64,000 nucleotides of DNA from Mycolicibacterium neworleansense (GTDB lineage: Bacteria > Actinomycetota > Actinomycetes > Mycobacteriales > Mycobacteriaceae). The stretch is taken from contig NZ_CWKH01000001.1 in NCBI RefSeq assembly GCF_001245615.1, positions 1,302,001 to 1,366,000 on the forward strand. Reading direction: 5' to 3'. Numbering within the stretch: position 1 is the stretch's first letter; each line of letters starts with the position of its first letter. Below the pieces are notes generated by a model. The model was not told the DNA's origin, searched no databases, and saw nothing but the letters and a program-made list of their open reading frames with translations. Below, piece by piece: positions 17,856-26,030 of this stretch. Both the position numbers and the translations under genes were made by a program.

Positions 17856-18693
17856 CGGGCACCCCCAGATAGGCAGCGATGACCTTCGGGTCCTCGCGGA
17901 TTTCGTGCGGCAATCCGTCGGCGATCTTGCGGCCGAACTCCAGCACCACGATGCGGTCGGTCACGCCCATCACCAGACGCATGTCGTGTTCGATCAACAG
18001 CACGGTGTAGCCGTCGTCGCGGATCTTGCGGATCAACTCGATCAGCGAAGCCTTCTCGGCCGGATTGAACCCCGCCGCCGGTTCATCGAGGCACAGCAGC
18101 TTGGGCTCGGTGGCCAGGGCACGAGCGATCTCCAGGCGGCGCTGATCACCGTAGGGCAGGTTCTTGGCCTTCTCCTCGCCGCGGTGCGCGATCCCGACGA
18201 AGTGCAGCAACGCAGCGGCCCGTTCGATCGCCGACCGTTCCTCACGACGATGCCGCGGGGAGCGCGCCAAGGCGCCCGGCACCGAGGTCTTGTGCCGCGC
18301 ATCGGTTCCCACCATGACGTTCTCCAGTGCGGTCATCTCGCCGAAGAGACGGATGTTCTGGAAGGTGCGGGCGATACCACGACGGGTGATCTGGTGACGC
18401 TTGATCCGGCCCAACGGGGCGCCGTCGAACACGACCGACCCCGCACTCGGCCGGTAGACACCCGTGATCGCGTTGAAGCACGTCGTCTTGCCCGCGCCGT
18501 TGGGTCCGATCAGGCCGAGGATCTCACCACGACGAATGTCGAAACTGACCGAGTCCAGGGCCACCAGGCCACCGAACTTGACCGTGAGATCCCGTGTCTC
18601 CAGCAGGGTCTCGCCCTCGGCTGCCTGGATGTCGCGGTGTACCCCGGCCAGCTCCTCGACGCTCTCGGTCACTCCGGGCATGGGCTCGCTCAT
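17839..18693 (-). CDS. livG: Branched-chain amino acid ABC transporter ATP-binding protein LivG
   Basis: 284 residues. Walker [10 protein letters not shown], the LivG-type [15 protein letters not shown] in place of a canonical LSGGQ, Walker [14 protein letters not shown] and H-loop [11 protein letters not shown] are seen. An N-terminal extension of about 30 residues precedes the ATPase core. The 5' end overlaps livM by 4 bases and the 3' end overlaps livF. Confidence 0.92.
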   Translation of the reverse strand: MSEPMPGVTESVEELAGVHRDIQAAEGETLLETRDLTVKFGGLVALDSVSFDIRRGEILGLIGPNGAGKTTCFNAITGVYRPSAGSVVFDGAPLGRIKRHQITRRGIARTFQNIRLFGEMTALENVMVGTDARHKTSVPGALARSPRHRREERSAIERAAALLHFVGIAHRGEEKAKNLPYGDQRRLEIARALATEPKLLCLDEPAAGFNPAEKASLIELIRKIRDDGYTVLLIEHDMRLVMGVTDRIVVLEFGRKIADGLPHEIREDPKVIAAYLGVPDDELG

Positions 18694-19892
18694 CCCACCG
18701 GCTCCTTGTCCGTGCCACCGCGCAACAACTGTCGAGCCGATCTTCCATAGGTCAACAGCTGTTGGCGGACCGGGAACAGGCCCTGCGGCCGGAAGATCAT
18801 CAGCACCACCAACGCCAGACCGAAGAACAGATACTTCAGGTCACCGAGGTTGATGCCGAGGAATTCCACACCCAGCAGCCGGTTGGGCAGATATACGACG
18901 ATGAAGGCGCCGAAAATGACACCGAGCTTGTTGCCCTGCCCGCCGAGCACCACTGCACACAGGAACAGCATCGAGTTGATGATGTTGAACGTCGGCGGTG
19001 CGACGTACTGAACCTGGCCGGCATACAGCGCACCGGAGAGCCCGCCGATCGCGGCGCCGATGACGAACGCCCACAGCTTGAACCGGAAGGTGTTGACGCC
19101 CATGACTTCCGCGGCGTCCTCATCCTCACGGATCGCCACCCAGGCGCGTCCGACCCGGCTGCGCTCCAGATTGCCGACCAGCAGCAAGATGCCGATCATC
19201 AGGATCAGGCCCAGCCAGAACCACCAGGTGCCGTAGTTCGCCTCACCGGCCGAGTTGCCGCTGGAGAACACCCCGTTGGGCAACTCCTCGCTCTCCCCCA
19301 GCCGCGGATAGGCGACCTGGTTGAGCCCTCGCGAGCCGTTGGTGATGTCGGACAGGTTGTCGGCGAGCAGCCGGATGATCTCACCGAAGCCGAGCGTCAC
19401 GATGGCCAGATAGTCGCCGCGCAATCGCAGGGTGGGCGTTCCGAGGATCAGCCCGGCCAGTGCGGTGACGGCCATCGCCAGCGGCACGCACGACAGCCAG
19501 GCCCAGTCCTTGCTGAAGAAGCCGTCGGGGCCCACCTTGTTCCACGGGCTGTCGGGACTGGTCAGCAGCGCCACCGTGTAGGCACCCACCGCGTAGAAGC
19601 CGACGTAACCGAGGTCGAGGAGGCCGGCCTGCCCGACCACGACGTTGAGGCCGATGGCGATGATGGCGACCATCGCGAACTGGGCCATGGTGCCACCGAA
19701 ACTGATCCCCGGGGTGGCCAGGAAGCTCGGGGTGAACAGCGGCAGCAGGCCCAGCAGCGTGAATCCCACTATGCCGACAAGCCATTTGGCCATCCGCGGC
19801 AGAGTCGACCACGCTTCGCGGATGGCATCGCCGGGGGCCAGCAGCGTCTTGGTCACCGACCCGGCGGACTCTGAACCGTGATGCTCGCTCAT
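18690..19892 (-). CDS. livM: Branched-chain amino acid ABC transporter permease LivM
   Basis: 400 residues with an N-terminal cytoplasmic part, about ten membrane helices and a C-terminal tail. Family motifs: [45 protein letters not shown], and the coupling region [30 protein letters not shown] followed by [10 protein letters not shown]. It overlaps both livG and livH by 4 bases, showing tight coupling. Confidence 0.92.
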   Translation of the reverse strand: MSEHHGSESAGSVTKTLLAPGDAIREAWSTLPRMAKWLVGIVGFTLLGLLPLFTPSFLATPGISFGGTMAQFAMVAIIAIGLNVVVGQAGLLDLGYVGFYAVGAYTVALLTSPDSPWNKVGPDGFFSKDWAWLSCVPLAMAVTALAGLILGTPTLRLRGDYLAIVTLGFGEIIRLLADNLSDITNGSRGLNQVAYPRLGESEELPNGVFSSGNSAGEANYGTWWFWLGLILMIGILLLVGNLERSRVGRAWVAIREDEDAAEVMGVNTFRFKLWAFVIGAAIGGLSGALYAGQVQYVAPPTFNIINSMLFLCAVVLGGQGNKLGVIFGAFIVVYLPNRLLGVEFLGINLGDLKYLFFGLALVVLMIFRPQGLFPVRQQLLTYGRSARQLLRGGTDKEPVG

Positions 19893-20926
19893 ACCCGCGC
19901 CTTCCCGAGGCTTTCACCGAGTATGCCGGTCGGCCGGAACAGCAGGACCAGCACCAGCAGGACGAACGCGACGACGTCGCGCCACTGCGTTCCGAACACC
20001 GCCTGCCCGTAGTTCTCCATGATGCCCAGCAGCAGGCCACCCAGCAGGGCGCCGCGCAGGTTGCCGATACCGCCGAGCACCGCCGCCGAGAAGGCCTTGA
20101 TGCCGAGTAGGAATCCGCCCGAGTAGATGATGCCCTGCGGCACCTTCAACGTGTAGAGCAGCGCCGCGGCGCCCGCCAGCAGGCCGCCGATGAGGAAGGT
20201 CCGCATGATGATGCGCTCGCGCGAGACACCCATCAGCGTGGCGGTGGTCGGATCCTGTGCGACCGCCCGGATGCCGCGGCCGAACTTGGTGCGGTTGATC
20301 GCGATATCGGTCAGCAGCGCGAGGACCAGCGCGGCGCCCACGATCACCAGCGTCACATTCGACACCGAGGCACCGAAAATCGTGAACTGGGTTTTCGGCT
20401 GGACCAGGACGATGGGCTGTTGAGCGTTGCTGCCGCCGTACCCCTTCAACAGCTTCGGTAACACGAAGTGCACGAACTCCTGCAGCACGAACGACATACC
20501 GATGGCCGTGATGAGGAACGTCAGGGCGCGGGCGTTGCGTTTTCGCAGTGGCCGGTAGGCAATGAACTCCAGACCGACCGCCGCCGAGCCCGAGACGAGC
20601 ATCGCGAACAACATGGCGATGCCGAGATACAGCACGGTCAGTGCCACGCCCTTGTTGTAGGCGTTGCCGCTCGGGGTGAACCCGAGGATCACGTCCAGAC
20701 AAAAGTAGGCGCCGAACATGCCAAGCATGAAGATCTCGGAATGGGCGAAGTTGATCAGGCGCAGCACACCGAACACCAGGGTGTAGCCCACCGCCACCAG
20801 CGCATAGATCGCGCCCCAGGACAGGCCGTCGATGGTCAACTGCCAGAAGCCGTCTCGCAGGCCGTCCAGGTTGAAACTGATGTTGGCTGCCAGGCAGGCG
20901 GACTGCTCGACGCACTGGTGGATCAT
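19889..20926 (-). CDS. livH: Branched-chain amino acid ABC transporter permease LivH
   Basis: 345 residues with an N-terminal extension of about 30 residues before the first helix. Family motifs: SWGAIYALVAVGYTLVFGVLRLINFAHSEIFMLG, the coupling region TKFGRGIRAVAQDPTTATLMGVSRERII, and GGIGNLRGALLGG near the C-terminus. It starts 83 bases after the binding-protein gene, the gap holding a hairpin, and overlaps livM by 4 bases. Confidence 0.92.
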   Translation of the reverse strand: MIHQCVEQSACLAANISFNLDGLRDGFWQLTIDGLSWGAIYALVAVGYTLVFGVLRLINFAHSEIFMLGMFGAYFCLDVILGFTPSGNAYNKGVALTVLYLGIAMLFAMLVSGSAAVGLEFIAYRPLRKRNARALTFLITAIGMSFVLQEFVHFVLPKLLKGYGGSNAQQPIVLVQPKTQFTIFGASVSNVTLVIVGAALVLALLTDIAINRTKFGRGIRAVAQDPTTATLMGVSRERIIMRTFLIGGLLAGAAALLYTLKVPQGIIYSGGFLLGIKAFSAAVLGGIGNLRGALLGGLLLGIMENYGQAVFGTQWRDVVAFVLLVLVLLFRPTGILGESLGKARV

Positions 20927-20962
20927 CCGGTGGCGGCTCCTGACTCCGTGATGTGAAGAGAA

Positions 20963-20997
20963 ACGCGTCCGAGTCCGGGCTACGGTCTCGGACGCGT
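20963..20997 (-). terminator. Intercistronic hairpin between the binding-protein gene and livH
   Basis: ACGCGTCCGAG at 20963-20973 pairs exactly with CTCGGACGCGT at 20987-20997; the 13-nt loop can add CCG/CGG pairs. On the minus strand it is followed by TTTCTCTT. It lies 12 bases past the binding-protein stop, so it could be a partial terminator or a 3' stabiliser that lets the binding protein be made in excess. Confidence 0.65.
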
Positions 20998-21009
20998 CTC
21001 GTCAGAGGA

Positions 21010-22221
21010 CTACTTGACTTCGTACATCCAGATCAGGGTCGTGGTGAGCTCCCCCTTGTCCGTCCACTGGTACTTGCGGGCCACGCCCTGGCCCTCGTAA
21101 TTGCGGACGAAGTCCAGCAGTGCCGGACGGGTGATGGCGCCGGAGTCGATGCCCTTGAGCAGGATGGTGCCCAGGTCATAGCCCTCGGTGCTGTAGGTGC
21201 CCGGGGCCTGACCGAACTTCTGCGTGTACTCGTCGGCGAACGATCCGGTGGCCGGGCCGCACGGGCAGGACAGCAACGCGCCCTTGGACGATTCACCGGC
21301 CTGGTCGACGAACTGCTGGTCCTTGGTGCCGTCGGCGCTGACGAAGGTCGCCGTCACACCGCCGTCCTTGAGCTGCTGCACGAACGGTGCGGCCTCGGAG
21401 TAGTACCCGCTGTAGAACACCGAATCCGGAGCGGCTCCCTTGATCTGGGTGACCGCGGCCGAGAACTCCTTGTCGCCCTTCTTCACCGAAATGTTGCACG
21501 ACGAATCGGCCACCGGGCCAAGCGTTTCGCGTACCGCCTCGGCCAGGCCCAGCCCGTAGTCGGTGCTGTCGTCGACCACGCACACCTTCTTGTTGCCCAG
21601 CGTGTTCTTCAGGTAGTTGGCCACCGAGGGACCCTGGACGCCGTCGTTGGCCAGGCCGCGGAAGAACGTCCGCCACCCGTTCTCGCTCAACGTGACGTTG
21701 GTGGCCGATGCGGTCGCCGCGACCAGGCCGGCCTGGTTGAAGACGTCGCCGGTGGCCTTGGTCTCGCCGGAGAATGCCGGCCCGATCAGGCCGATGATGA
21801 ACGCCTCGTCGACGATCTGCGGCGCCACACCGGTGGCCTTCTGCGGATCGCCTTCGGTGTCATAGCTCTTGAGTTGCACCTGGCAGCCGGAGTTGGCGGC
21901 GTTGTGCTTGTCGATCGCGAGCTGCACACCGTTCTTGATGTTGATACCCAGGGCGGCGTCCGGACCGTTGAGCGCACCCATCATGCCGATCATCACCGGC
22001 GGGCAGGTGGCCTTGCCGTCGCCTGCGGGGTCGGCGGGCGTGACTCCCTCGGCAGCCTTCACCTCGGCACCGTTCTCGTCGATCTGGACCTTCTCGACGA
22101 TCTTCAAATCGGTCTGCGATGTCTCGCCTTCCGGCGAGGACTGGTTGCAACCGGCAATCGCCAGGGCAACCACACCCGCACTTCCGAGAGCAAATGCTTT
22201 CCGTGCCACGCGACCGCGCAC
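21010..22221 (-). CDS. Branched-chain amino acid ABC transporter substrate-binding lipoprotein LivK-like
   Basis: 403 residues from a GTG with an ideal GGAGGTGA just upstream (22227-22234). The N-terminus is a lipoprotein signal: basic RGRVARKAF, a hydrophobic stretch and the lipobox AIAGC. Next is an acidic linker, then a periplasmic-binding type I fold with IGMMGALNGPDAALG, LIGPAFSGE, CVVDDSTDYGLGLAEAV and STEGYDLGTILL. It is the first gene of the liv operon and delivers the ligand to LivHM. Confidence 0.9.
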   Translation of the reverse strand: MRGRVARKAFALGSAGVVALAIAGCNQSSPEGETSQTDLKIVEKVQIDENGAEVKAAEGVTPADPAGDGKATCPPVMIGMMGALNGPDAALGINIKNGVQLAIDKHNAANSGCQVQLKSYDTEGDPQKATGVAPQIVDEAFIIGLIGPAFSGETKATGDVFNQAGLVAATASATNVTLSENGWRTFFRGLANDGVQGPSVANYLKNTLGNKKVCVVDDSTDYGLGLAEAVRETLGPVADSSCNISVKKGDKEFSAAVTQIKGAAPDSVFYSGYYSEAAPFVQQLKDGGVTATFVSADGTKDQQFVDQAGESSKGALLSCPCGPATGSFADEYTQKFGQAPGTYSTEGYDLGTILLKGIDSGAITRPALLDFVRNYEGQGVARKYQWTDKGELTTTLIWMYEVK

Positions 22222-22418
22222 GCTTCACCTCCGGGTCAGAGTTGTCAGCGGCACCGGCGCCCTGGCCCTGTGGGGGCTGGGCGCCGGAGCTTCGGGTAGA
22301 ACATAGCCAACGACCGGCCCCGGTGCGGGATGTTGAGTGAATGGTTCTGCCGCGGATCCTGGCTGAACGCGGAATATCGGTCCGGGGGAAACGCACAATT
22401 AACAACCGGGCCCGCCGG

Positions 22419-23045
22419 TCAGCTCTCCTGAGCGGGTGCTTCCTCGGAATCCTCGAGCGTTTCCAGCACCACCTCGGCCACCCTTTTCATGGTGGTGCGG
22501 CGGTCCATCGCGGCCCGCTGGATCCACTTGAACGCCTCGGGCTCGGTCATCTGATGTTTGCTCTGCAGCAAACCCTTGGCCCGCTCCACCAATTTGCGGG
22601 TCTCCAGCCGGTCCCCCAGCGTCGCCACTTCGTTCTCCAGGGCGGCGATCTCGCTGAACCGGCTGACCGCCACCTCGATGGCCGGCACCAGGTCGGTGAT
22701 GCTGAAGGGCTTGACCAGGTACGCCATCGCCCCGGCATCACGGGCCCGTTCGACCAGCTCGCGCTGGCTGAACGCGGTCAGGATGACGATCGGGGCGATG
22801 CGCTTGCTGGCGATCTCCGAGGCGGCGTCGATGCCATCGCGACGCGGCATCTTGACATCCATGATCACCAGGTCCGGGCGCAGCGACTCGGCAAGCTCGA
22901 CGGCCTCCTGGCCGTCACCGGCTTCACCGACGACCTCGTAACCCTCTTCGCGCAGCATCTCGGCGAGATCGAGGCGGATGAGCGCTTCGTCCTCGGCGAT
23001 GAGCACGCGGCGTGGTCTGTCAGCGTCGTTCGGTGACCCGGTCAT
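22419..23045 (-). CDS. pdtaR: ANTAR-domain response regulator PdtaR
   Basis: 208 residues from the ATG at 23045, which gives the same MTG start as Rv1626 of M. tuberculosis; a longer frame to 23093 is open. Receiver domain at residues 12-128, with IAEDEALIRLDLAEML, the phospho-acceptor D63 in VIMDVKMPRRDG and LTAFSQREL, KPFSITDL. The C-terminal ANTAR RNA-binding domain (about 140-195) contains RLETRKLVERAKGLLQ and EPEAFKWIQRAAMDRR. In mycobacteria the partner kinase PdtaS phosphorylates it, and it binds RNA hairpins to relieve termination. Confidence 0.95.
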   Translation of the reverse strand: MTGSPNDADRPRRVLIAEDEALIRLDLAEMLREEGYEVVGEAGDGQEAVELAESLRPDLVIMDVKMPRRDGIDAASEIASKRIAPIVILTAFSQRELVERARDAGAMAYLVKPFSITDLVPAIEVAVSRFSEIAALENEVATLGDRLETRKLVERAKGLLQSKHQMTEPEAFKWIQRAAMDRRTTMKRVAEVVLETLEDSEEAPAQES

Positions 23046-23129
23046 GGGAGACATTGTGTCGTGGAGGCCGCCGTTCGGCGACCGCGGGGCCATCCTCTAT
23101 GGTGGTAAGGCCGCAGTACAGATCGGCAC

Positions 23130-23206
23130 GCCCTCGTATCCCAACTGGCAGAGGAAACGGATTCAAAACCCGTACAGTGTGAGTTCGAATCTCACCGAGG
23201 GCACCA
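23130..23206 (+). tRNA. tRNA-Leu (anticodon CAA)
   Basis: Acceptor stem GCCCTCG (23130-23136) pairs with CGAGGGC (23196-23202), followed by A and an encoded CCA (23204-23206). The T-arm is GTGAG-TTCGAAT-CTCAC (23179-23195). The anticodon loop TTCAAAA at 23162-23168 gives CAA (23164-23166). Two oddities: the variable loop is only 5 nt (23174-23178) although bacterial tRNA-Leu normally has a long variable arm, and the anticodon stem closes on an A-C mismatch (23161/23169). The position beside pdtaR is where I recall leuV of M. tuberculosis lying. Confidence 0.85.
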
Positions 23207-23239
23207 CCACACGCCAATCGGCTCCTGGCTGATCGGTGA

Positions 23240-23500
23240 TCAGAAACCCGGGCGCCAATCACCACGTCCGTGCCAGTGCCCGCGGTCACGAGCCTCGCCG
23301 TCGAAGTAAAAGTCGTCATGGCACCGGTCGCCACCCCAGTTGAAACCCCATTCGGGGTGCCAGAACTCCCCCGGGCACCAGTGGTAATCCGGCGGCGGCG
23401 CCATGGGCGCCGCCTGCGCGACAGCTCCGCCCAGACCCGCGAGACCGATACCTGCGGCAAGTACCGCTGTCATTGCCGCAACACGTGCTTTCGTCTTCAT
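23240..23500 (-). CDS. Small secreted protein, unknown function
   Basis: 86 residues from the ATG at 23500, which gives a signal peptide (MKTKARVAAMTAVLAAGIGL, ending AVAQA-A). The mature part of about 55 residues is rich in Trp, His, Gly and Asp, with two cysteines that could form one disulfide (WCPGEFWHPEWGF and GDRCHDD). I recognise the pattern from small exported mycobacterial proteins of unknown role. It is convergent with the tRNA. Confidence 0.7.
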   Translation of the reverse strand: MKTKARVAAMTAVLAAGIGLAGLGGAVAQAAPMAPPPDYHWCPGEFWHPEWGFNWGGDRCHDDFYFDGEARDRGHWHGRGDWRPGF

Positions 23501-23695
23501 GTTGTCAGGCCTATCACCCGACCCCCGGCCTACCGCTGCCAGAAGGCTTCGGGTCCGCTGTCGCTTCAAGGGCCTGCGTTCAGGGCCTTGACTTGTGCGT
23601 CAATCGTGCCCGTCTCACAGGTGACCGACGGTAGGTTGAGCCGTGCGTCGCGTGGCCGCCTGCAGTCGACACTGCGGCGGACGACAGGAGGATTC

Positions 23696-24370
23696 GTGAA
23701 AGCCGTTGCGAGAGTGGTGGGATTCGGGCTTGTCGAACTGATCGTGTTCGGCTTGGTGCTGTTCTCACTCGCCGGCACACTCGACTTCTGGCAAGCCTGG
23801 GCCTTCCTCGTCGTATTCGCCCTTTCGACATGGATTCCCAGCATCTTCTTGCAACGGACAAACCCCGAGGCACACCAACGGCGTAAGCACGCCGGACCGG
23901 CGGCGGAGACCCGAACGGTCCAGAAGATCCTCATAGCCGGCTGGTATCTGTCGCTGGCGGCCATGGTGGTGGTCAGCGCCCTGGACCATCGTTTCGATTG
24001 GTCGTCGGTACCAGCGGCGATCTGCGTGGCCGGTGATGTTCTGGTGGCCCTCGGACTGGGTGTCACGAGCCTGGTGGTCATCCAGAACAGCTTCGCGGCC
24101 TCCACCGTGCAGGTGGAGACTGGCCAGAAGCTCGCCTCCACCGGCCTGTACGGGTTGGTACGTCACCCCATGTACACCGGGAACGTGCTGACGATCGTCG
24201 GCTTCCCCCTCGCGCTCGGCTCCTACTGGGGGCTCCTGCCCGTGATACCGAGCCTCGTCGTGCTCGTCATCCGCATCCAGGATGAGGAAAAGCTGCTTGT
24301 CGAAGAGCTGGACGGCTACCGCGAATACGCCCAGAAAGCGCGCTACCGCCTGGTCCCCTATATGTGGTGA
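23696..24370 (+). CDS. Isoprenylcysteine/phospholipid methyltransferase-like membrane protein
   Basis: 224 residues from a GTG preceded by AGGAGG at 23686-23691. The frame upstream to 23270 runs antisense through the secreted-protein gene and is dropped. About five membrane helices are followed by the ICMT/PEMT signature GLYGLVRHPMYTGNVL, which forms the SAM-binding part, and RIQDEEKLLVEELDGYREYAQKARYRLVPY at the C-terminus. Members methylate lipids or prenyl-cysteines at the membrane. It is convergent with the NRPS operon, and a link to the lipopeptide is not shown. Confidence 0.82.
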   Translation: MKAVARVVGFGLVELIVFGLVLFSLAGTLDFWQAWAFLVVFALSTWIPSIFLQRTNPEAHQRRKHAGPAAETRTVQKILIAGWYLSLAAMVVVSALDHRFDWSSVPAAICVAGDVLVALGLGVTSLVVIQNSFAASTVQVETGQKLASTGLYGLVRHPMYTGNVLTIVGFPLALGSYWGLLPVIPSLVVLVIRIQDEEKLLVEELDGYREYAQKARYRLVPYMW

Positions 24371-24402
24371 CGACCGCCGGCCCGCACGGGTCGGCGCGGT
24401 CG
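24371..24402. terminator. Hairpin between the convergent methyltransferase and NRPS genes
   Basis: CGACCGC at 24371-24377 pairs with GCGGTCG at 24396-24402, and CCCG/CGGG inside (24381-24384 with 24387-24390) can pair too. It fills the 36-bp gap between two convergent stops and could end both transcripts. There is no T-run. Confidence 0.5.
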
Positions 24403-24406
24403 CCGT

Positions 24407-26030
24407 TCACCGAACCGGTGCGTTTGCCAACTGCTGAGCCAAGCTGCGCACGGATGGCGCCTCGAACAGCGTGAGCATCGTGAGTTCGACGTCGAGGGCT
24501 CCGTTGATCGCGGCGATGGCGCGCATCGCAGAAATCGAATCGCCACCTGAATCGAAAAACGACTCCTCCACACCCACCCGGTCGACGCCCAGCACCTCGG
24601 CGTAGATGCTGGCCACGATCTGCTCGACCAAGGTGGCCGGGGGGCGATAGGAACCGTCGGCGTCACCGCCTTCGGGTGCGGGCACCGCGCCGCAGTCCGG
24701 CCGAGCCGATTCCGCCTTGCGCCCCCACTCGTCGAGCCGCCCGGTACTCGTCAGGAGATCCAGCGATGACACGCGGCGACCGGGGTGGGCGGTCATCCCC
24801 ACCAATACCTTCTTGAACCGCTCCATCAGCGCATCTATCGTCTCGCGGTCGAATACATCGGTGTCGTATTGGACCCGCAGTTCCAACTCGCGACCAGGCC
24901 CGGCTTGTACCGCGATCGGGTAGTGGTAGAAGTCGCGGCTGCTGAAACCGGTGACCGCCAAACCCTCGTCACCTGGTGGCGTTCCGGTATCGGTCGGATA
25001 GTTCTCGTAGACGAAGACGGTGTCGAAGAGGCTGTCCTGGCCCGTCATGCGGTGAATGTCGCTGAGCGCCACGTGCTGATGATCGAGGGTGTCGTTGTGG
25101 GCACTCTGTAACTGATCCAGCAGATCGGCCGTGGTGGTGTCGGGGGTGAAGGTGGCCCGCACCGGCACAGTGTTGATCAGCAGACCGACCATCGAATCCG
25201 CGCCGTCCACCTCCGGTGGTCGACCAGAGACCACAGTTCCGAAGGCGACGTCGTGGTGACCGGTCAGCGAGCTGAGCAGCAGCGCCCACGCCCCCTGAAG
25301 CACGACGTTCACCGTGGTGTGATGCGAGCGAGCCAGCTTGGTGAGGGCGCGCGTGGTCTTGGCAGGCACCCGGTACACGTCGACACGTCGCTGCCCGAAC
25401 CGCAGCTTCTGCGGTGGCCCGACGAGAATCGGGGTATCGAATCCGGCCAGCACCTCACGCCAAGCGGCATGGGCGGCATGGTGATCGCGTTCGGACAACC
25501 ACGTCACATAGCTGCGGTACGGCGAGGCCGCGGGCAGCCGCAGCCCCTGGTAGCCGGCGAAGATCTCCTGCATCAGGATCGGCATCGACCAGCCGTCGAG
25601 CACGATGTGATGGTTGGTCACCACGAACCGGTGCCGGTCTTCCGCGATGCGGATGAGCGCGGTGCGGAAGGCGGGTTGATTCTCGAGGTCGCACACCGCG
25701 GCGCGTTCGGCGGCACAGATTTCCTCGATCTGTCCGTCGACGCCGATGCCGTCGCCGTTCAACTCGATATACCGCCAGGGCGCCACCGGGTCGGCGGGAA
25801 TGACCTGCACCGGTTGCTCGAACTGCGAGCAGAAGCGGGCCGCCAGATGGGGATGGCGGCTCACCACCGTCTGCACGGCATCGCGCAGCCGGTGCACGTC
25901 GAGCGGACCACTCAATGCCAGGATCAGCTGGACCGCGTAGACGTCATCGCCGGAACAGTTCGCGACACTGGCGTGATATAGGAGCCCCTGCTGCAACGGC
26001 GTCAACAGAAGCACGTCGGCGATGGGGAAT
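24407..26030 (-). other. NRPS terminal module 9: C(D-accepting)-T, no adenylation or release domain
   Basis: C9 has [12 protein letters not shown] and HHIVLDG (about 25591). After the usual C-A linker words SSLDLL and RLDEWG, only about 30 residues of Pro/Gly/Asp-rich linker follow before [21 protein letters not shown], the normal start of a T domain. T9 keeps the serine ([10 protein letters not shown]). The A domain is cleanly absent, with no remnant of YTSGTTG or RTGDL. Confidence 0.85.

Noticed and set aside
18594..20956. Long plus-strand frames opposite livM and livH
   Set aside because: Antisense shadows of clear transporter genes with overlapping start/stop codons.
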